A stretch of 64,000 bases of DNA from Balaenoptera acutorostrata (lineage: Eukaryota; Chordata; Mammalia; Artiodactyla; Balaenopteridae): NCBI RefSeq assembly GCF_949987535.1, contig NC_080067.1:29044039-29108038 (forward strand), given 5' to 3'. This document shows positions 35,140 to 45,900 of this stretch, one piece after another. How positions within the stretch are numbered: position 1 is the stretch's first letter; each line of letters begins with the position of its first letter. Under the pieces are notes generated by a model that saw nothing but the letters and a program-made list of their open reading frames with translations, ran no database searches and was not told where the DNA came from. The translations under genes were made by a program, and so were the position numbers.

Positions 35140-35290
35140 TTAGGGCAGTTAATCTCTACAAACATTTGTTGAATGCCTGCTGTGTGTCAGCACTGTGCTG
35201 GATGCTACGATACCATGGTGACCCAGACACATCCCTGCCCTCAACAGGTTGATGGTCTAGTGGATGACGCTAGGAGGCAGCTCCTCTCCA
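35140..35290 (-). repeat. L2 fragment, antisense
   Basis: 'acaaacatttgttgaatgcctgctgtgtgtcagcactgtgctgg', 'cagacacatccctgccctcaacaggttgatggtctagtgg'. This is the standard reversed L2 3' end. Confidence 0.75.
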
Positions 35291-35514
35291 TGGCTGTCCA
35301 CACCAAGATACTCACTTTTAGAGGAAGTCAGACAGAGGTCTGGGAGGAAGGGCTTGCACACCTGGCTGGAGATCACCCCTGAAAAGGGAGAAGCAGAGTA
35401 TCTGTGGTCCTGGTGGTCAGAGAGTGTGTAGGACAAAGCCTGCATCCACGATGGCCACTAAGGCCCAGTGGAGGCCAGAGTCACGGTGTCCTGGGTTCAT
35501 TACTTGGCTGTATT

Positions 35515-35655
35515 GGCCTTAGAGGTCATCTCCTCCAAATCTGTTATTTTACAGATGAGGCAACTGAAGCCCGCAAGATATGCTGATTGACTGGGCAGTG
35601 AGTGGCAGAGTTAGAAATAGAAACCAGATGCTCTGATGTCCTATTCATGCCACAC
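35515..35655 (-). repeat. MIR-like ancient repeat fragment
   Basis: 'ttagaggtcatctcctccaaatctgttattttacagatgaggcaactgaagcc' and 'agtggcagagttagaaatagaaaccag' fit a reversed MIR-related element, as at 10800-10925. Confidence 0.5.
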
Positions 35656-36369
35656 TTAGGCCTGAGCCACAGGGGCTTGGCAGTTATGAAAATAAGGACA
35701 CACTTAGGGGAGGGGATATTTTCTGTCTTATGAGTCATTTACACTCCAGGGGTAGTGACTTCATCAGAGCCTCTAGGAGAACAGATTTGGAAAGAGGGTG
35801 AAGAGAGGTAGGCAGCAGTCACCTGGGGTCGGGGAGAGCTGGTTACGGCCACTGAGATCAAGTTTTGCAGACTCATAATGTGGCTCAGTCACACACAGAC
35901 ACGGGTGCCCTCACACGTGTGCCTTCCTGCTACATCACGTAGGCTGACAGGACAGAAGCCTCTTCTGACAAAACGCAAGCGAGCTCTGCAGGCTTAGGGA
36001 AATTTTGAGTGTTATATACACGCGTACATCCCTCTTCTCTACTGAGAGGCAAACCCCAAAGGCAGCATAGGAGCCCAGCCCACGGCTGAGTCAGTGGTGC
36101 TCACAGACACACAGGAAAGGCAGGACTTGGAAGCCCCAGCTGGCCCACCTGGGCCCCTGTGGAGGGGGCGGGGCAACGACAGCCAAGGTGGGGAGTGGGT
36201 GCTTCCAGGCAACTCTCCTTCCACTGAGCCCGCCTACAAGGGGTGGGGAGGCCGTGCAGCTGCACGTGGCCTTCTGGGAAAGCATCCTCTGCACTTGCGT
36301 CAGCTGCATGAAGAGCTCGTGGCAGCGCTGTTAGTCATGGACACACCTGGTCCACCAGCCCTACTGCTC
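35656..36369. other. No recognised feature; GC-rich part
   Basis: 36110-36300 is GC-rich (for example 'ggcccctgtggagggggcggggc') with few CpG, so it is not a clear CpG island. The open frame 36094-36486 has no domain. Confidence 0.4.
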
Positions 36370-36735
36370 AACCATCTTCCAGGTAGGCATGGTCATGTGA
36401 CCCAGTTGGGCCAAAGATCCATAAGCAGAAGCTGTTGGATGGGGCTTCTAGGGGATCTGCTTTCCTGGTTAAATAAAAGGAAGTGACAGAGCCATGTGTT
36501 ATACATGCTCTCTTCCCCCCTCTTCCTTCTGAGGACACGGATCTGTGGCAGCCTCTTATGACCGCGACAAACATGACAGAGATGACGGAAAGAGCCTGAG
36601 TCACCATTGTCATCATCGATTTTCTGCACTAGTTCTGGACAGATCCTTGGATTTCTTAATATGTGAGACAAAGAAGACCCTATTTGTGTAAGTTACATAG
36701 TTGGGTATTTTCCTGGTATCATAACAAGTAACAAC
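36370..36735 (+). repeat. Possible LTR-like ancient repeat
   Basis: 'ggcatggtcatgtgacccagttgggccaa', 'ggttaaataaaaggaagtgacagag', 'ggcagcctcttatgaccgcgacaaa', 'gaaagagcctgagtcacc' and 'atgtgagacaaagaagaccctatttgtg' follow a mammal-wide LTR-like family I cannot name. Confidence 0.4.
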
Positions 36736-36944
36736 CTTGGGATTCAAAGCCTTTCACAATCCGATGTCACAAAACCTTTCCCGTCTCACCTGCTGCCACC
36801 CCCCTACCTTCTTGAAACCCCATTCCTCCGATCCAAATATCACAGCCCTGAGAAGTCCTCCGGGGAACTGGTCGCACACCCTGCTCTACACTCTAACCTT
36901 GTTCGTACCATCGCCACGACACATAAAGCCATGTATTATTTGCT

Positions 36945-37622
36945 GATTTGCTTAGATTCTTTCAATTGCCTCCTAACTTGACTCCCAGCCTCCACCTTTG
37001 CCTCCCTACGGTGTATTCTCAGGACGAGAGGTTCCTTTGAAACACCAGTCAGATACATCTCTCTTCTTTGTATCCGCTAGCGACTCCTCGTTCTTTCAAA
37101 GTAAAAGGCAAAGTCCTTACAATGGCTTGTAAGGCCCCGTACGACTTTCCTGCCCCCATTTTTTCTCCAGGGTCTCCTTCTAACTCTAATTCTTCGCCCA
37201 CACTGGCCCGTAGACACTGCCCCAACGTGTCAGGCTCGCTCTCACCTACACTCTGCGTAAGCGGCTCCCTTTGCCAGAGCTCTCTTCCTCCTCCCCGTCC
37301 TTCAAGTGTTTGCTCAAGAGACACCTTCTCGTTAGACCTACCTGGACCACCCTAACTCACACTGCAACCCAACCCCATCCCCTGTATCCAGCCCTCCACT
37401 CTCCCTTACTCTGCTCTATTTTTCTCTTTGGCACTCACCGCCTTCTAATATACTGTATAATTTACCTATTTGTCGTGCTAATTGCTTATGGTTTACTTCC
37501 TCTTGCCAGAAGGAAAGCTCCCCGAGGGCAGGCATTTTTGTCTTTTTTCGATAGCTGACTTATTTCAAGTGCCCAGAATTGTGCTTTGCACATAAATATT
37601 TGTTGAGTGTATGAATAAATTG
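36945..37622 (+). repeat. L2 LINE, long 3' part
   Basis: A long, in-order L2 match: 'ctcccagcctccacctttgcc', 'cagtcagatacatctctcttc', 'aaagtccttacaatggcttgtaaggcccc', 'ctggcccgtagacactgcccc', 'agagacaccttctcgttagacc', 'aaggaaagctccccgagggcaggcatttttgtc', and the tail 'aatatttgttgagtgtatgaataaa'. Diverged, with no open reading frame. Confidence 0.85.
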
Positions 37623-39131
37623 ATTCGTATAAGATTAATATGGCACTGAGGACCTACCAAGTGCCACACCCTCTCAGGTCCTAGGGATGTGGTGGGAATG
37701 AGTTACGGTCCTGGCTCCTGAAGAGTCTGCAGCTAGATGATTGTTTACCATCCTGGTTACCCTACTTAGACTAGTCTCACTAATAGATAGAGGGTATATT
37801 CATCATACAAAGGAAGAATAAGAATTAAAGCATTAATTTCTGGAGGGCTCCTTCATTACAATCCCATCCATAATTCATACAGAAAGGGAAACAGATTGGG
37901 TCCAGGTTTTGAGGAACTTTACAAAGAAAGATGTTATTACAATTAGCAGGCTGCCCAGGAATCAGTATTTGAAGGGCTTTCTTTCCTTGAGATGGAGGCC
38001 AGCTGGCTGATCTTGCCCACATTTTATCTCATCTGAAGGCACTCTCGCCTTTTTGACTACAGCTGAAAATCAGCGTCCAGGACATAATCTGATTGGAGCC
38101 ATAGCATCAACCAACTCCCTTGGGAATGAAGTTACAGCCCTGGTAATTTCTTTGAACTTAACAATGAAAGGGAGAATTTAAATCAAAGCCTTGAGACAGC
38201 ATTCCTTTTCATGCACATCTAATTGGACTTGATCATAAGATTCAGTCTTGATAAGTTTGCTCTTGATTTCCTGGAAAGGTGGACAGTTCCTGTAATGACT
38301 GCAGAGGTTTCCTCCCTTTACTCAAATGTGTCAGGGCAACAAGAGCACCTCTTGATTTTGACTTTATGGCTTTTTTAAAAGAGAGGGTCACTTGGTCTCT
38401 TTTTGGGGGTGGGGGGTTTATAGCACAAGCATCATGGAGATTTATTTACTTGTATTCAAAAATAGTGTGGTGAATAATTTTTATTGTGTGTTTTGACTCT
38501 GCTTATCTCTTTGATGGAAAAGTACTTTATAACTGATAGGCATTTCAGCAGATCAAGGAGATTCATTACCCTGGCGGTTTTTCATTTTCAGATAGGAATG
38601 AGTAGAAATTATCCAATTTCTCTTTTTGTAATAACGTCCAATACATTTAGTGTCCAATTTCACACTGCCCCTTGATTTATAGCGTTTGCCAGATTGATCA
38701 AGATCTGCTGATATTATAAAAGGTTGGTGTCTCTTAACCCTATGAAGCCCAGGAGGCAGGCATATAGAACCACACAAGGATTAAACCTGTCTGACTCTCA
38801 TACACACTCCAGAAAGCAATTCATTTATATTCTGTTTACTCGTGTGTTTCTATCTTGTCCTACCCTGCCCCACATCTTGAGGAAATGTGCAGATTCTTGG
38901 CAGCAGCAGGAGTCTCTCAGAAACCTTTACTAAAACCACCCATAAAGTAAAGTAAGTGGGGAGTTGCATACCAAACCTTTAGTGTTTCAATGGTTTTGAA
39001 GTTTTGATAGCTTATATCTTCCTTATTTTGCACATCAAGTTTTCATTTAGGTGTCTTCCTACCTGATCTCTGCCTCACTAGAGGGTGATGTGCTGCAGAG
39101 GGCCTTCGGAGCAGGCTCTCCTGGCTCTGCC
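37623..39131. other. Repeat-poor stretch
   Basis: Apart from an L2-like piece just after the L2 (37630-37740, 'gcactgaggacctaccaagtgccac') nothing is recognised. 38030-38260 is free of visible repeats and of mixed composition. No exon is convincing. Confidence 0.4.
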
Positions 39132-40034
39132 AGAAGACATGCAGATGGTCAGCACACACATGAAAGGATGCTCAACATCGTTAATCATTAGAGAGATGCA
39201 AATCAAAACTGCAATGAGGTATCACCTCACACCAGTCAGAATGGCCATCATCAAAAAATCTACAAACAGTAAATGCTGGAGAGGGTGTGGAGAAAAGGGA
39301 ACCCTCTTGCACTGTTGGTGGGAATGTAAATTGATACAGCCACTATGGAGAACAGTATGGAGGTTCCTTAAAAAATTAAATATAGAACCACCATCTGACC
39401 CAGCAATCCACTACTGGGCATATACCCTGAGAAAACCATAATTCAGAAAGACACATGCACCCCAATGTTCACTGCAGCACTATTTACAATAGCCAGGTCA
39501 TGGAAGCAACATAAATGTCCATCAACAGATGAATGGATAAAGAAGATGTGGTACATATATACAATGGAATATTACTCAGCCATAAAAAAGAACAAAATTG
39601 GGTCATTTGTAGAGACATGGATGGACCTAGAGACTTACAGAGTGAAGTAAGTCAGAAAGAGAAAAACAAATATCGCATATTAACTCATATATCTGGAATC
39701 TGGAAAAATTGGTATAGACGATCTTATTTACAAAGCAGAAATAGAGACACAGACTTAGAGATAGAGAACAAATGTATGGATATGGAAAGGGGGGGTGGGA
39801 TGAATAAGGAGATTGGGAATGACATATATACACTATTGATACTATGTGTAAAATAGATAACTAATGAGAACCTACTGTATAGCACAGGGAACTCTACTCA
39901 ATGCTCTGTGGTGACGTAAATGGGAAGGAAATCCAAAAAAGAGGGGATATATGTATACATATAGCTGATTCACTTTGCTGTAAAGTATAAACTAATAAAA
40001 TATTGTAAAGCAACTGTACTCCAATTTTAAAAAA
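39132..40034 (+). repeat. 5'-truncated L1 with the ORF2 end
   Basis: The copy starts in the last part of ORF2 near 'agaagacatgcagatggtcag'. A fragment open at 39085-39441 carries the Cys-rich end [18 protein letters not shown], with Cys and His intact. The 3' part continues to 'ctgattcactttgctgtaaag' and 'caactgtactccaatttt'. It has frame breaks near 39441 and 39650, so no protein is made. No clean target duplication was found. Confidence 0.92.
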
Positions 40035-41000
40035 TGGGCACAAGAATAAGATAAAAAGTCAAGTATACAGCACATAGTAGCACTACACAATGATACATGC
40101 ATTCCTCTCCCCAACACACACATACTTAGTTTCTTCTAATTTATGTAATGTTTCAAGTTTGCTTCAAGTTTCAGCATCTTTTTCAAGGTGGCCTTTATCG
40201 TGAACTACAGTATATGATGCTATGTTGACATGTGGATGCAGTTCTATCTCTGCAAATATATTGAGAGTCATTTGAGAATAGGAACTAGGTGTTAAATTGT
40301 TTCTTTGGTTTCTTGCATAATGTGACTGCTTTATAGACATTTAGTGACTGATGACTTAAAAGAGAGAGGCAAGAAAGGAAAATAAAAGAGAAGTTTTATA
40401 GGTTATCTTTCGTGCTTATTTAGAAATCCTATGTTTAGCTTTCATTATGCTGGCATCTCCTCTAGCGCCTCTGAACTGAAGAAGTTCTCATGGAAGAACA
40501 TCCTGTAATTTTTCCTTTCCAGCCTCTGTACTGTGCTGTAATTTTCCTTTCCAGTGTTCTATTGCAAATACTAACCACCTTGGCCTCCTCTTGCTGGCCC
40601 CATCCAATCTGCGGGCACAGGTTGAAAGAAAAATCCTTATTTCTCCCGAATCTACTGGTTCTGTCTCGAAAATGCCTCTTGTGTCTGCCCCTTCTCCCTA
40701 TCCCCACAGCTACTCTCCTAGGTCAGGTATTCATCTCATCTCATTTGGATTCAGTTCCATAACCTTCCATCTCTCCCCACCCCAATCCATAACCTCTGCT
40801 GCTGGACCAATTTGATGTGGGTAGAGTCCTCATCATCTCAATGCCTCTGATGATAGAATCATCTCCCTCAGCCTGGTCCCCAGCACCCTCCATGACCTCT
40901 CCACACCCAGCTCTCTCAGCCTTACATCCATCTCTTTATGTCTCCTGGGCTTCATGCTAACCAAGCTCATGTGGTCCATCCCATGAGCCTCTTCTGACCT
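40035..41000. other. No recognised feature
   Basis: Short open frames on both strands at 40462-40815 have no domain. From about 40840 C/T-rich wording suggests old repeat debris. Confidence 0.35.
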
Positions 41001-41700
41001 CTCTCCTACCGCTCATGTTAACCCCTTTTTTGGTCACCCAATATTGCCCTTGACTGCAGCTCTGGACCCTGTTTTCTTTCAGGCATGGCTCCTGTGCTTC
41101 TTCATCATCAAGCTTTCCCAACCTTCAGCTGGAATAAACACCTCCTACTGGCATCACTTAGACCTTATCAAGATACCTTTTAAAATATTTATCCCTCTCA
41201 ATCTTGTCTTATATTTAATATAATATTTCATATATTTTGTATTATAAAAAATTCTATTTTGGGATGTATTTTCTCCCCTATCTATTTTTTTTAACATCTT
41301 TATTGGAGTATAATTGCTTTACAATGGTGTGTTAGTTTCTGCTGTAATAACAAAGTGAATCAGCTATATGTATACATATATCCCCATATCCCCTCCCTCT
41401 TGCGTCTCCCTCCCACCCTCCCTATCCCACCCCTCTAGGTGGTCACAAAGCACCGAGCTGATCTCCCTGTGCTATGCAGCTGCTTCCCACTAGCTATCTA
41501 TTTTACATTTGGTAGTGTATATATGTCCGTGCCACTCTCTCCCTTCATCCCAGCTCACCCTTCCCCCTCCCCGTGTCCTCAAGTCCATTCTCTACATCGG
41601 CGTTTTTATTCCTGACTATCTTGTAAGCATCTTGAGGACAGAAGGCATGACTGTGTCTTTGCTTTTTAAAGATTTTTTTTCCCCATATAAACCCAATGCA
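41001..41700 (+). repeat. Possible L2 remnant interrupted by L1
   Basis: After the L1 insertion the text 'ttgtaagcatcttgaggacagaaggcatgactgtgtctttgc' (41620-41665) is a recognisable L2 word. The sequence before the L1 ends 'ttttctcccctat', which would join it. The L2 reading of 41001-41277 is weaker. Confidence 0.45.
41278..41621 (-). repeat. L1 3' end, antisense, in L2
   Basis: L1 tail at about 41284-41615 in antisense: 'ttattggagtataattgctttacaatggtg', 'gctgtaataacaaagtgaatcagct', 'ccctatcccacccctctagg', 'tcctcaagtccattctctacatc'. The word ctatct flanks it (41278-41283 and 41616-41621), which could be a short target duplication but is only 6 bp. Confidence 0.9.
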
Positions 41701-43329
41701 CCTGATTCTCTGAGTTGGAGGAAAGGCATTGTAGATAATGAGAAAGTTGGAGTCCAATAACCTTGTATTTTCTTGATGAAGAAGAGAGTAAAGTCAAGGT
41801 TTTAAAGTAAGAGTTTCAAGTAACTTATTAAAAAAGTAATAATTTGTTTATGTATCTAATAAATGCTTAGCTTACATATCCATTTTCAATTATAATTCTA
41901 CAGCAAATCCTACTGTCCAAAACAATTTGCAGACTCATTACAGAAAATTTGGGAAATTCAGAAGTCAAAGCAAGGGAAAATGTCTTCACTTTGAGTCTAA
42001 CACATTGCCTGACACCTTAGGCTTTCAGTAAATTATCTTTAAGTAATTAATCAATGAAATCCAGCCTTCCAGGAGATAAGGGCTTTGGAATGAGAGGGCC
42101 AGGGACATGGAAGCCTAGGGCAGATTTCAGAGCAGCCTGTGGAGTGGCAGGATTTGAGGGGTGACAGAAAGCCCCACTTAGATCTCCCCCAAAGGGTCCC
42201 AGCTTGAGTGCCACTCAGTCTGAAATGGCACCTGAGAATCCATCTCTCTACTCTGCTTAGTCAAACCACTAATACACCTGCAGGACTAACATAATTATAT
42301 ACAAAACAGGATTGCACCACACACGTTACATCCTCTCCTCCCTCGAGGGACATAGTGGCGCTGGAGGTAGGACCAGGAGGAATCGTGTAGAAAGATAAGC
42401 CACAGACCCTGACACTAAACCTTTAAGATGATTGTGCCAGCTTTTATGTCACTGTAATCAACCCCCTAGGCCCTTTTTCCTTACCCTCCCTCATCCTCAA
42501 GACAGGCCTTTCCTGCTTTACCTCTAGTCTCTCTTTGCCCTTCTCTTGCTCCAAGTTCCTGTCAATCAGCCCTCACAGCACCTCTTCAGACACAAGGGCC
42601 ACGGGGGCTCCCTTCTCCATGGGGAGAAGTAGGTTCAAGTCTGCATGAGGCTCACACTCGGTGTCTGTGGTGGGCACAGGGTCTAGTCTTAGCTGACAGG
42701 CTCAGCTCATTACCCTATCCCGGGCATGCCCCTCTCCCACCCCAGGTGGCTAAAGAGCCAGACCCTGGCCTGTGAACATTTCATATGAGAGCACTTAGCA
42801 GTCACACGAGACCCTGTTATCTGTCATGCTCACAAAACATTTTGAGGCCTTCAGGTGGAAAGTGCTATAAATGCAAAACAGCCTCAGTCAGACCTCGTTC
42901 GGTCCATCAGCAAATGAGAGGTGAGTTACCGTCCTGTTCCAACGAGTCCCTTGCGATTTGGTCAGATGATTTGTGAAAATCAGAGCAGAAGCAAGGGCCT
43001 CTCCCTTGCTTTCTTCATGGCGCGGATGGAAGAGGCAACAGTGAGAAGTACGGCTGCCCTGATTCTTGGTCTAATATAGCAAAATAAAATATTCCCTCTT
43101 CACGGACAGTAATTTGTGACTAATTAGGCATAAGTGCTTTCTGGCTGACCAGCTCCAATCCAGAGGTCAGCTGGTGTGTTTCCTAACAGATCAAAAAGAG
43201 AGAAGGCAAATGCTTGTCACGGGGAAATGAGCTTCCTTAGCTGGGATGCTTGGCCGAGTCTGTGGTAGCCTTGCTGCTCTGTCTGCATGGGTCTGCCTGA
43301 GCCACCTTCCTCCTAGTTAACTCATCTTT
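41701..43329. other. Repeat-poor stretch
   Basis: No repeat family was recognised. 42760-42990 and 43050-43230 (taatttgtgactaattaggc, gcataagtgc) have the mixed composition of possible conserved noncoding DNA. The short open frame at 42785-42976 has no domain. Confidence 0.4.
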
Positions 43330-43612
43330 TATGGGTTCACTCAGAAGTCACTCCCTTCTAGGGAGCCCTTCCTCCACTCCCTGGATTATGTAGAGCCAGG
43401 CACCGAGCTAGATCCTCCGGTTATGTCTCATAGTCTTGTGTGCCCTTTGTGTACAGCTCTAATCAGAGTATTATTGTCTCACACTTGATTCAGCTTGTTC
43501 CTCCCACTAGACTCGGAACTTCGTGATGGCAGGACTGGGTCTGCCTCGGTTCCCCACTATTGCTCCAGCCACAGAGGCTGCCGCATAGCCGATGCTCAAT
43601 AAAACTGAATGA
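43330..43612 (+). repeat. L2 LINE fragment
   Basis: 'gagcccttcctccactccctgg', 'tcccactagactcggaacttcgtgatggcaggactgggtctg', 'gctgccgcatagccgatgctcaataaaactgaatgaagg'. Standard L2 3' end, diverged. Confidence 0.75.
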
Positions 43613-44870
43613 AGGAATTACAGACTGTTAGCACTGGAAGGGACACCGAAGCCCCCAGAGGTGACATAATGTGTCCAATGACACAGTGTTCCTTATAGCA
43701 ATCATATTTTCCTGATTTTGAATTCCACATTCCTTCCCACATTCACTTGTGAGGCTCTCTGCCTTCAGAATGAAACGGGTCACTTCCAGAACTACCCTGG
43801 TCCTTGGCCTCGGGCTCAGATTCCAGGATGGTAATCAGTGGACATAGGGTGGCTAGAGAAAAGGGATGCCCAGTGCGGGTCCTGTCATATTCAGCACCTT
43901 CAGACGGTTAGTGAAACCTGCTTCCTTTGAGGACTTGGGATACTGTATTGAGCTAAAGATCTAAGACTTTAACCCAGAAAAACAGCTGATCTCTACTAGA
44001 CGGACATTTGAGGCCCGAGGCAGCTCAACAGGCAGAAAAGTAGGTCAAGTTAAATTCTGTACACAGGGAGATCTGTGGCTAAATGATGGGAGGCGTGTTG
44101 TGATCCCACTGATACGGTCTCAGGGAAAGAAAGATTCCCCACCCCCTAGTCACCAAATTGGAGGAGGAAAAAATGAAAGGGTTTTACTTACTAGAAGCAT
44201 CTTTTCTGTTCAGGGAAGAAAAATAGCTCTTAAGAGTGTTCAAGAAATAATTTCCATCAAGAGCAAGGCCATAAACATAACAGCATGAATGGTACAGAAG
44301 GATGTAAAGAGCCAGGTGCACCAGGAAACACACTGTCTTTAAGTTAAACAGCTGGTTTCCCTCTTATGGTCACTAGAAAATTATAGAGGGGAACTGTTAG
44401 CTTGGTATTTCTTTTTTCAATAGTAAATCAATGGATCCTTCATTTTCACTAAATTGTTTTCCTGCCCTCCAGGGAAAATATGACACAAGCATAATGCAGA
44501 TGAGGAAAGGAAAGGCCAGGCTGGGACAAAACATTTAATTAAACCCCCTTTTATAAAACAACCTTCCTTCAGCTTGACAAATGGATGGAGCAAAATGTGC
44601 TTATACAAGCAAAACAATGAACCAGGTCCGTACAGTTTAGAACTCGCAGGGATCAGTCGCGGGTGGTAATTCAGCCCATTGCTCGTCAGGTGTGCGCTGT
44701 GGGGAGGGGCCGGGGGCGGGAGGCCCGGGAGGTCTCTGCAGGAAGGTGGCTTCAGAGCAGCAACTCTGCACTCCCTTCACAGAGCAGAGGTTCGTGTGGG
44801 ATTTGGCAGTGCCCAGGTTTCTGTGTTTCTGGAGCAGGGTGGAGACAGACTCTACCAAGTGTCCCCCTGG
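43613..44870. other. No recognised feature; GC-rich part at the end
   Basis: A short piece at 43615-43690 ('ctgttagcactggaagggacac') is MIR-related in wording. 44695-44735 is very GC-rich ('gggaggggccgggggcgggaggcccggg'). Nothing else is called. Confidence 0.4.
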
Positions 44871-44876
44871 TGCGCA

Positions 44877-44925
<49 letters not shown>

Positions 44926-44946
44926 ACGCATGCGCACACACATGCG
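44871..44946. repeat. 76-bp perfect alternating pyrimidine-purine tract with (GT)n core
   Basis: Every step from t44871 to g44946 alternates pyrimidine and purine: gcgcatgcg ends on the left, about 20 TG units in the middle, then gcgcacgcatgcgcacacacatgcg. The 11-base word gtgcgcatgcg (44870-44880) has its reverse complement cgcatgcgcac at 44927-44937, so the GT core is flanked by an inverted repeat. Such tracts are known to adopt left-handed Z-DNA under supercoiling. That is a property of the class, not shown here. Confidence 0.93.
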
Positions 44947-45035
44947 AAGTAGGGGCTGGGAGGGAGCGTGGTGGAATTCTACAAAAGAAGTACACTCCAG
45001 GGTACAGCCCGAAAGCCATCTCTGCCTTCCAGCCT

Positions 45036-45125
45036 GAGAAATCGTCTAGCTTAGTTGTTCAGAAACATGTGTCTGAGATTCACAAACACCTGGGGAGTTT
45101 TTTAAAACGCAGATCCCCAGCCCCA
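45036..45125 (+). repeat. MER5-like hAT fragment
   Basis: 'agattcacaaacacctggggagttttttaaaacgcagatccccagccccactc' follows MER5/MER20-type wording. Short. Confidence 0.55.
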
Positions 45126-45494
45126 CTCGAGACAGCGGAATTGGTCTCCCAGGGAAGAGTAAGAACACTATCTTACAAGCCCGTAGTCTGGAATGACCCA
45201 CAGCGTTTGGGGCCCTTTGGTCCGTCCAGCGCCTGCTTTTGGCAGCTGAGGAAACCAAAGTTTGAGATTGTTGCAGCCACATGGATCTTGAACCTCTGAT
45301 CAGGGAGTGGACCCCAGTCTCCAGAGCCACACCCCACCGCCTTTCCTCAGGAATGCGGTTGCTGGAGAACTCAGGGGCTCATTTGACTGAGGAAGGTCAC
45401 ACTGCCGCTGGCTGAACTCAGGCCTCCCCGTTCCAAGCCCAGGGCTATTGCTACAATAAGAAGCTGCTTCCTTTGTCCTTGCTAAGGTCCTTTC

Positions 45495-45650
45495 GCTTGT
45501 TGATTCAGTCATTTATGCAGTTGTTCAATTTGTACAGTGTTCACCTTGTGTGATTGCCCACTCTGTGCTACTCACAGCTGCAAGGGGTGGGGATATAAAG
45601 TTAAATGAGCAGTGTCTATATCCTAGGGAATAACACAGCCTAACAGGAGT
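45495..45650 (-). repeat. L2 fragment, antisense
   Basis: 'gattcagtcatttatgcagttgttcaatttg', 'cccactctgtgctactcacagctgcaaggggtggggatataaag', 'taacacagcctaacaggagtgacag' fits a reversed L2 3' end. Confidence 0.65.
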
Positions 45651-45654
45651 GACA

Positions 45655-45900
45655 GCAGTAATAATGCACAACAATTATAGGAACTTATCACTTGCAAGGC
45701 ACTGTTTGGAGCCTTTTCTGTTCACTTAGTTAATCCCTCACAATAACCCTGTGCAGTAGGTGCTATTGCCCCATTTTGCAGATGAGAAAACAGAGGCACA
45801 GAAAGACTTGCTTCAAGTCACACAGCTGAAGAGACCTAGGATTTAGTACCTTGGTAGTTGGGCCTCCGAGCCCGTCTTCCTAGCCACAGCCTCGCACTGC
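45655..45900 (-). repeat. MIR SINE, antisense
   Basis: 'acttatcacttgcaaggcactgtttggagcc', 'ctcacaataaccctgtgcagtaggtgctattgccccattttgcagatgagaaaac', 'ttgcttcaagtcacacagctgaag', 'ccacagcctcgcactgcctct'. A clear MIR. Confidence 0.87.

Noticed and set aside
44679..45299. 206-codon open frame through the GT tract
   Set aside because: Its length comes from the stop-free (GT)n tract encoding a Cys/Val repeat, and two other frames stay open across the same tract.
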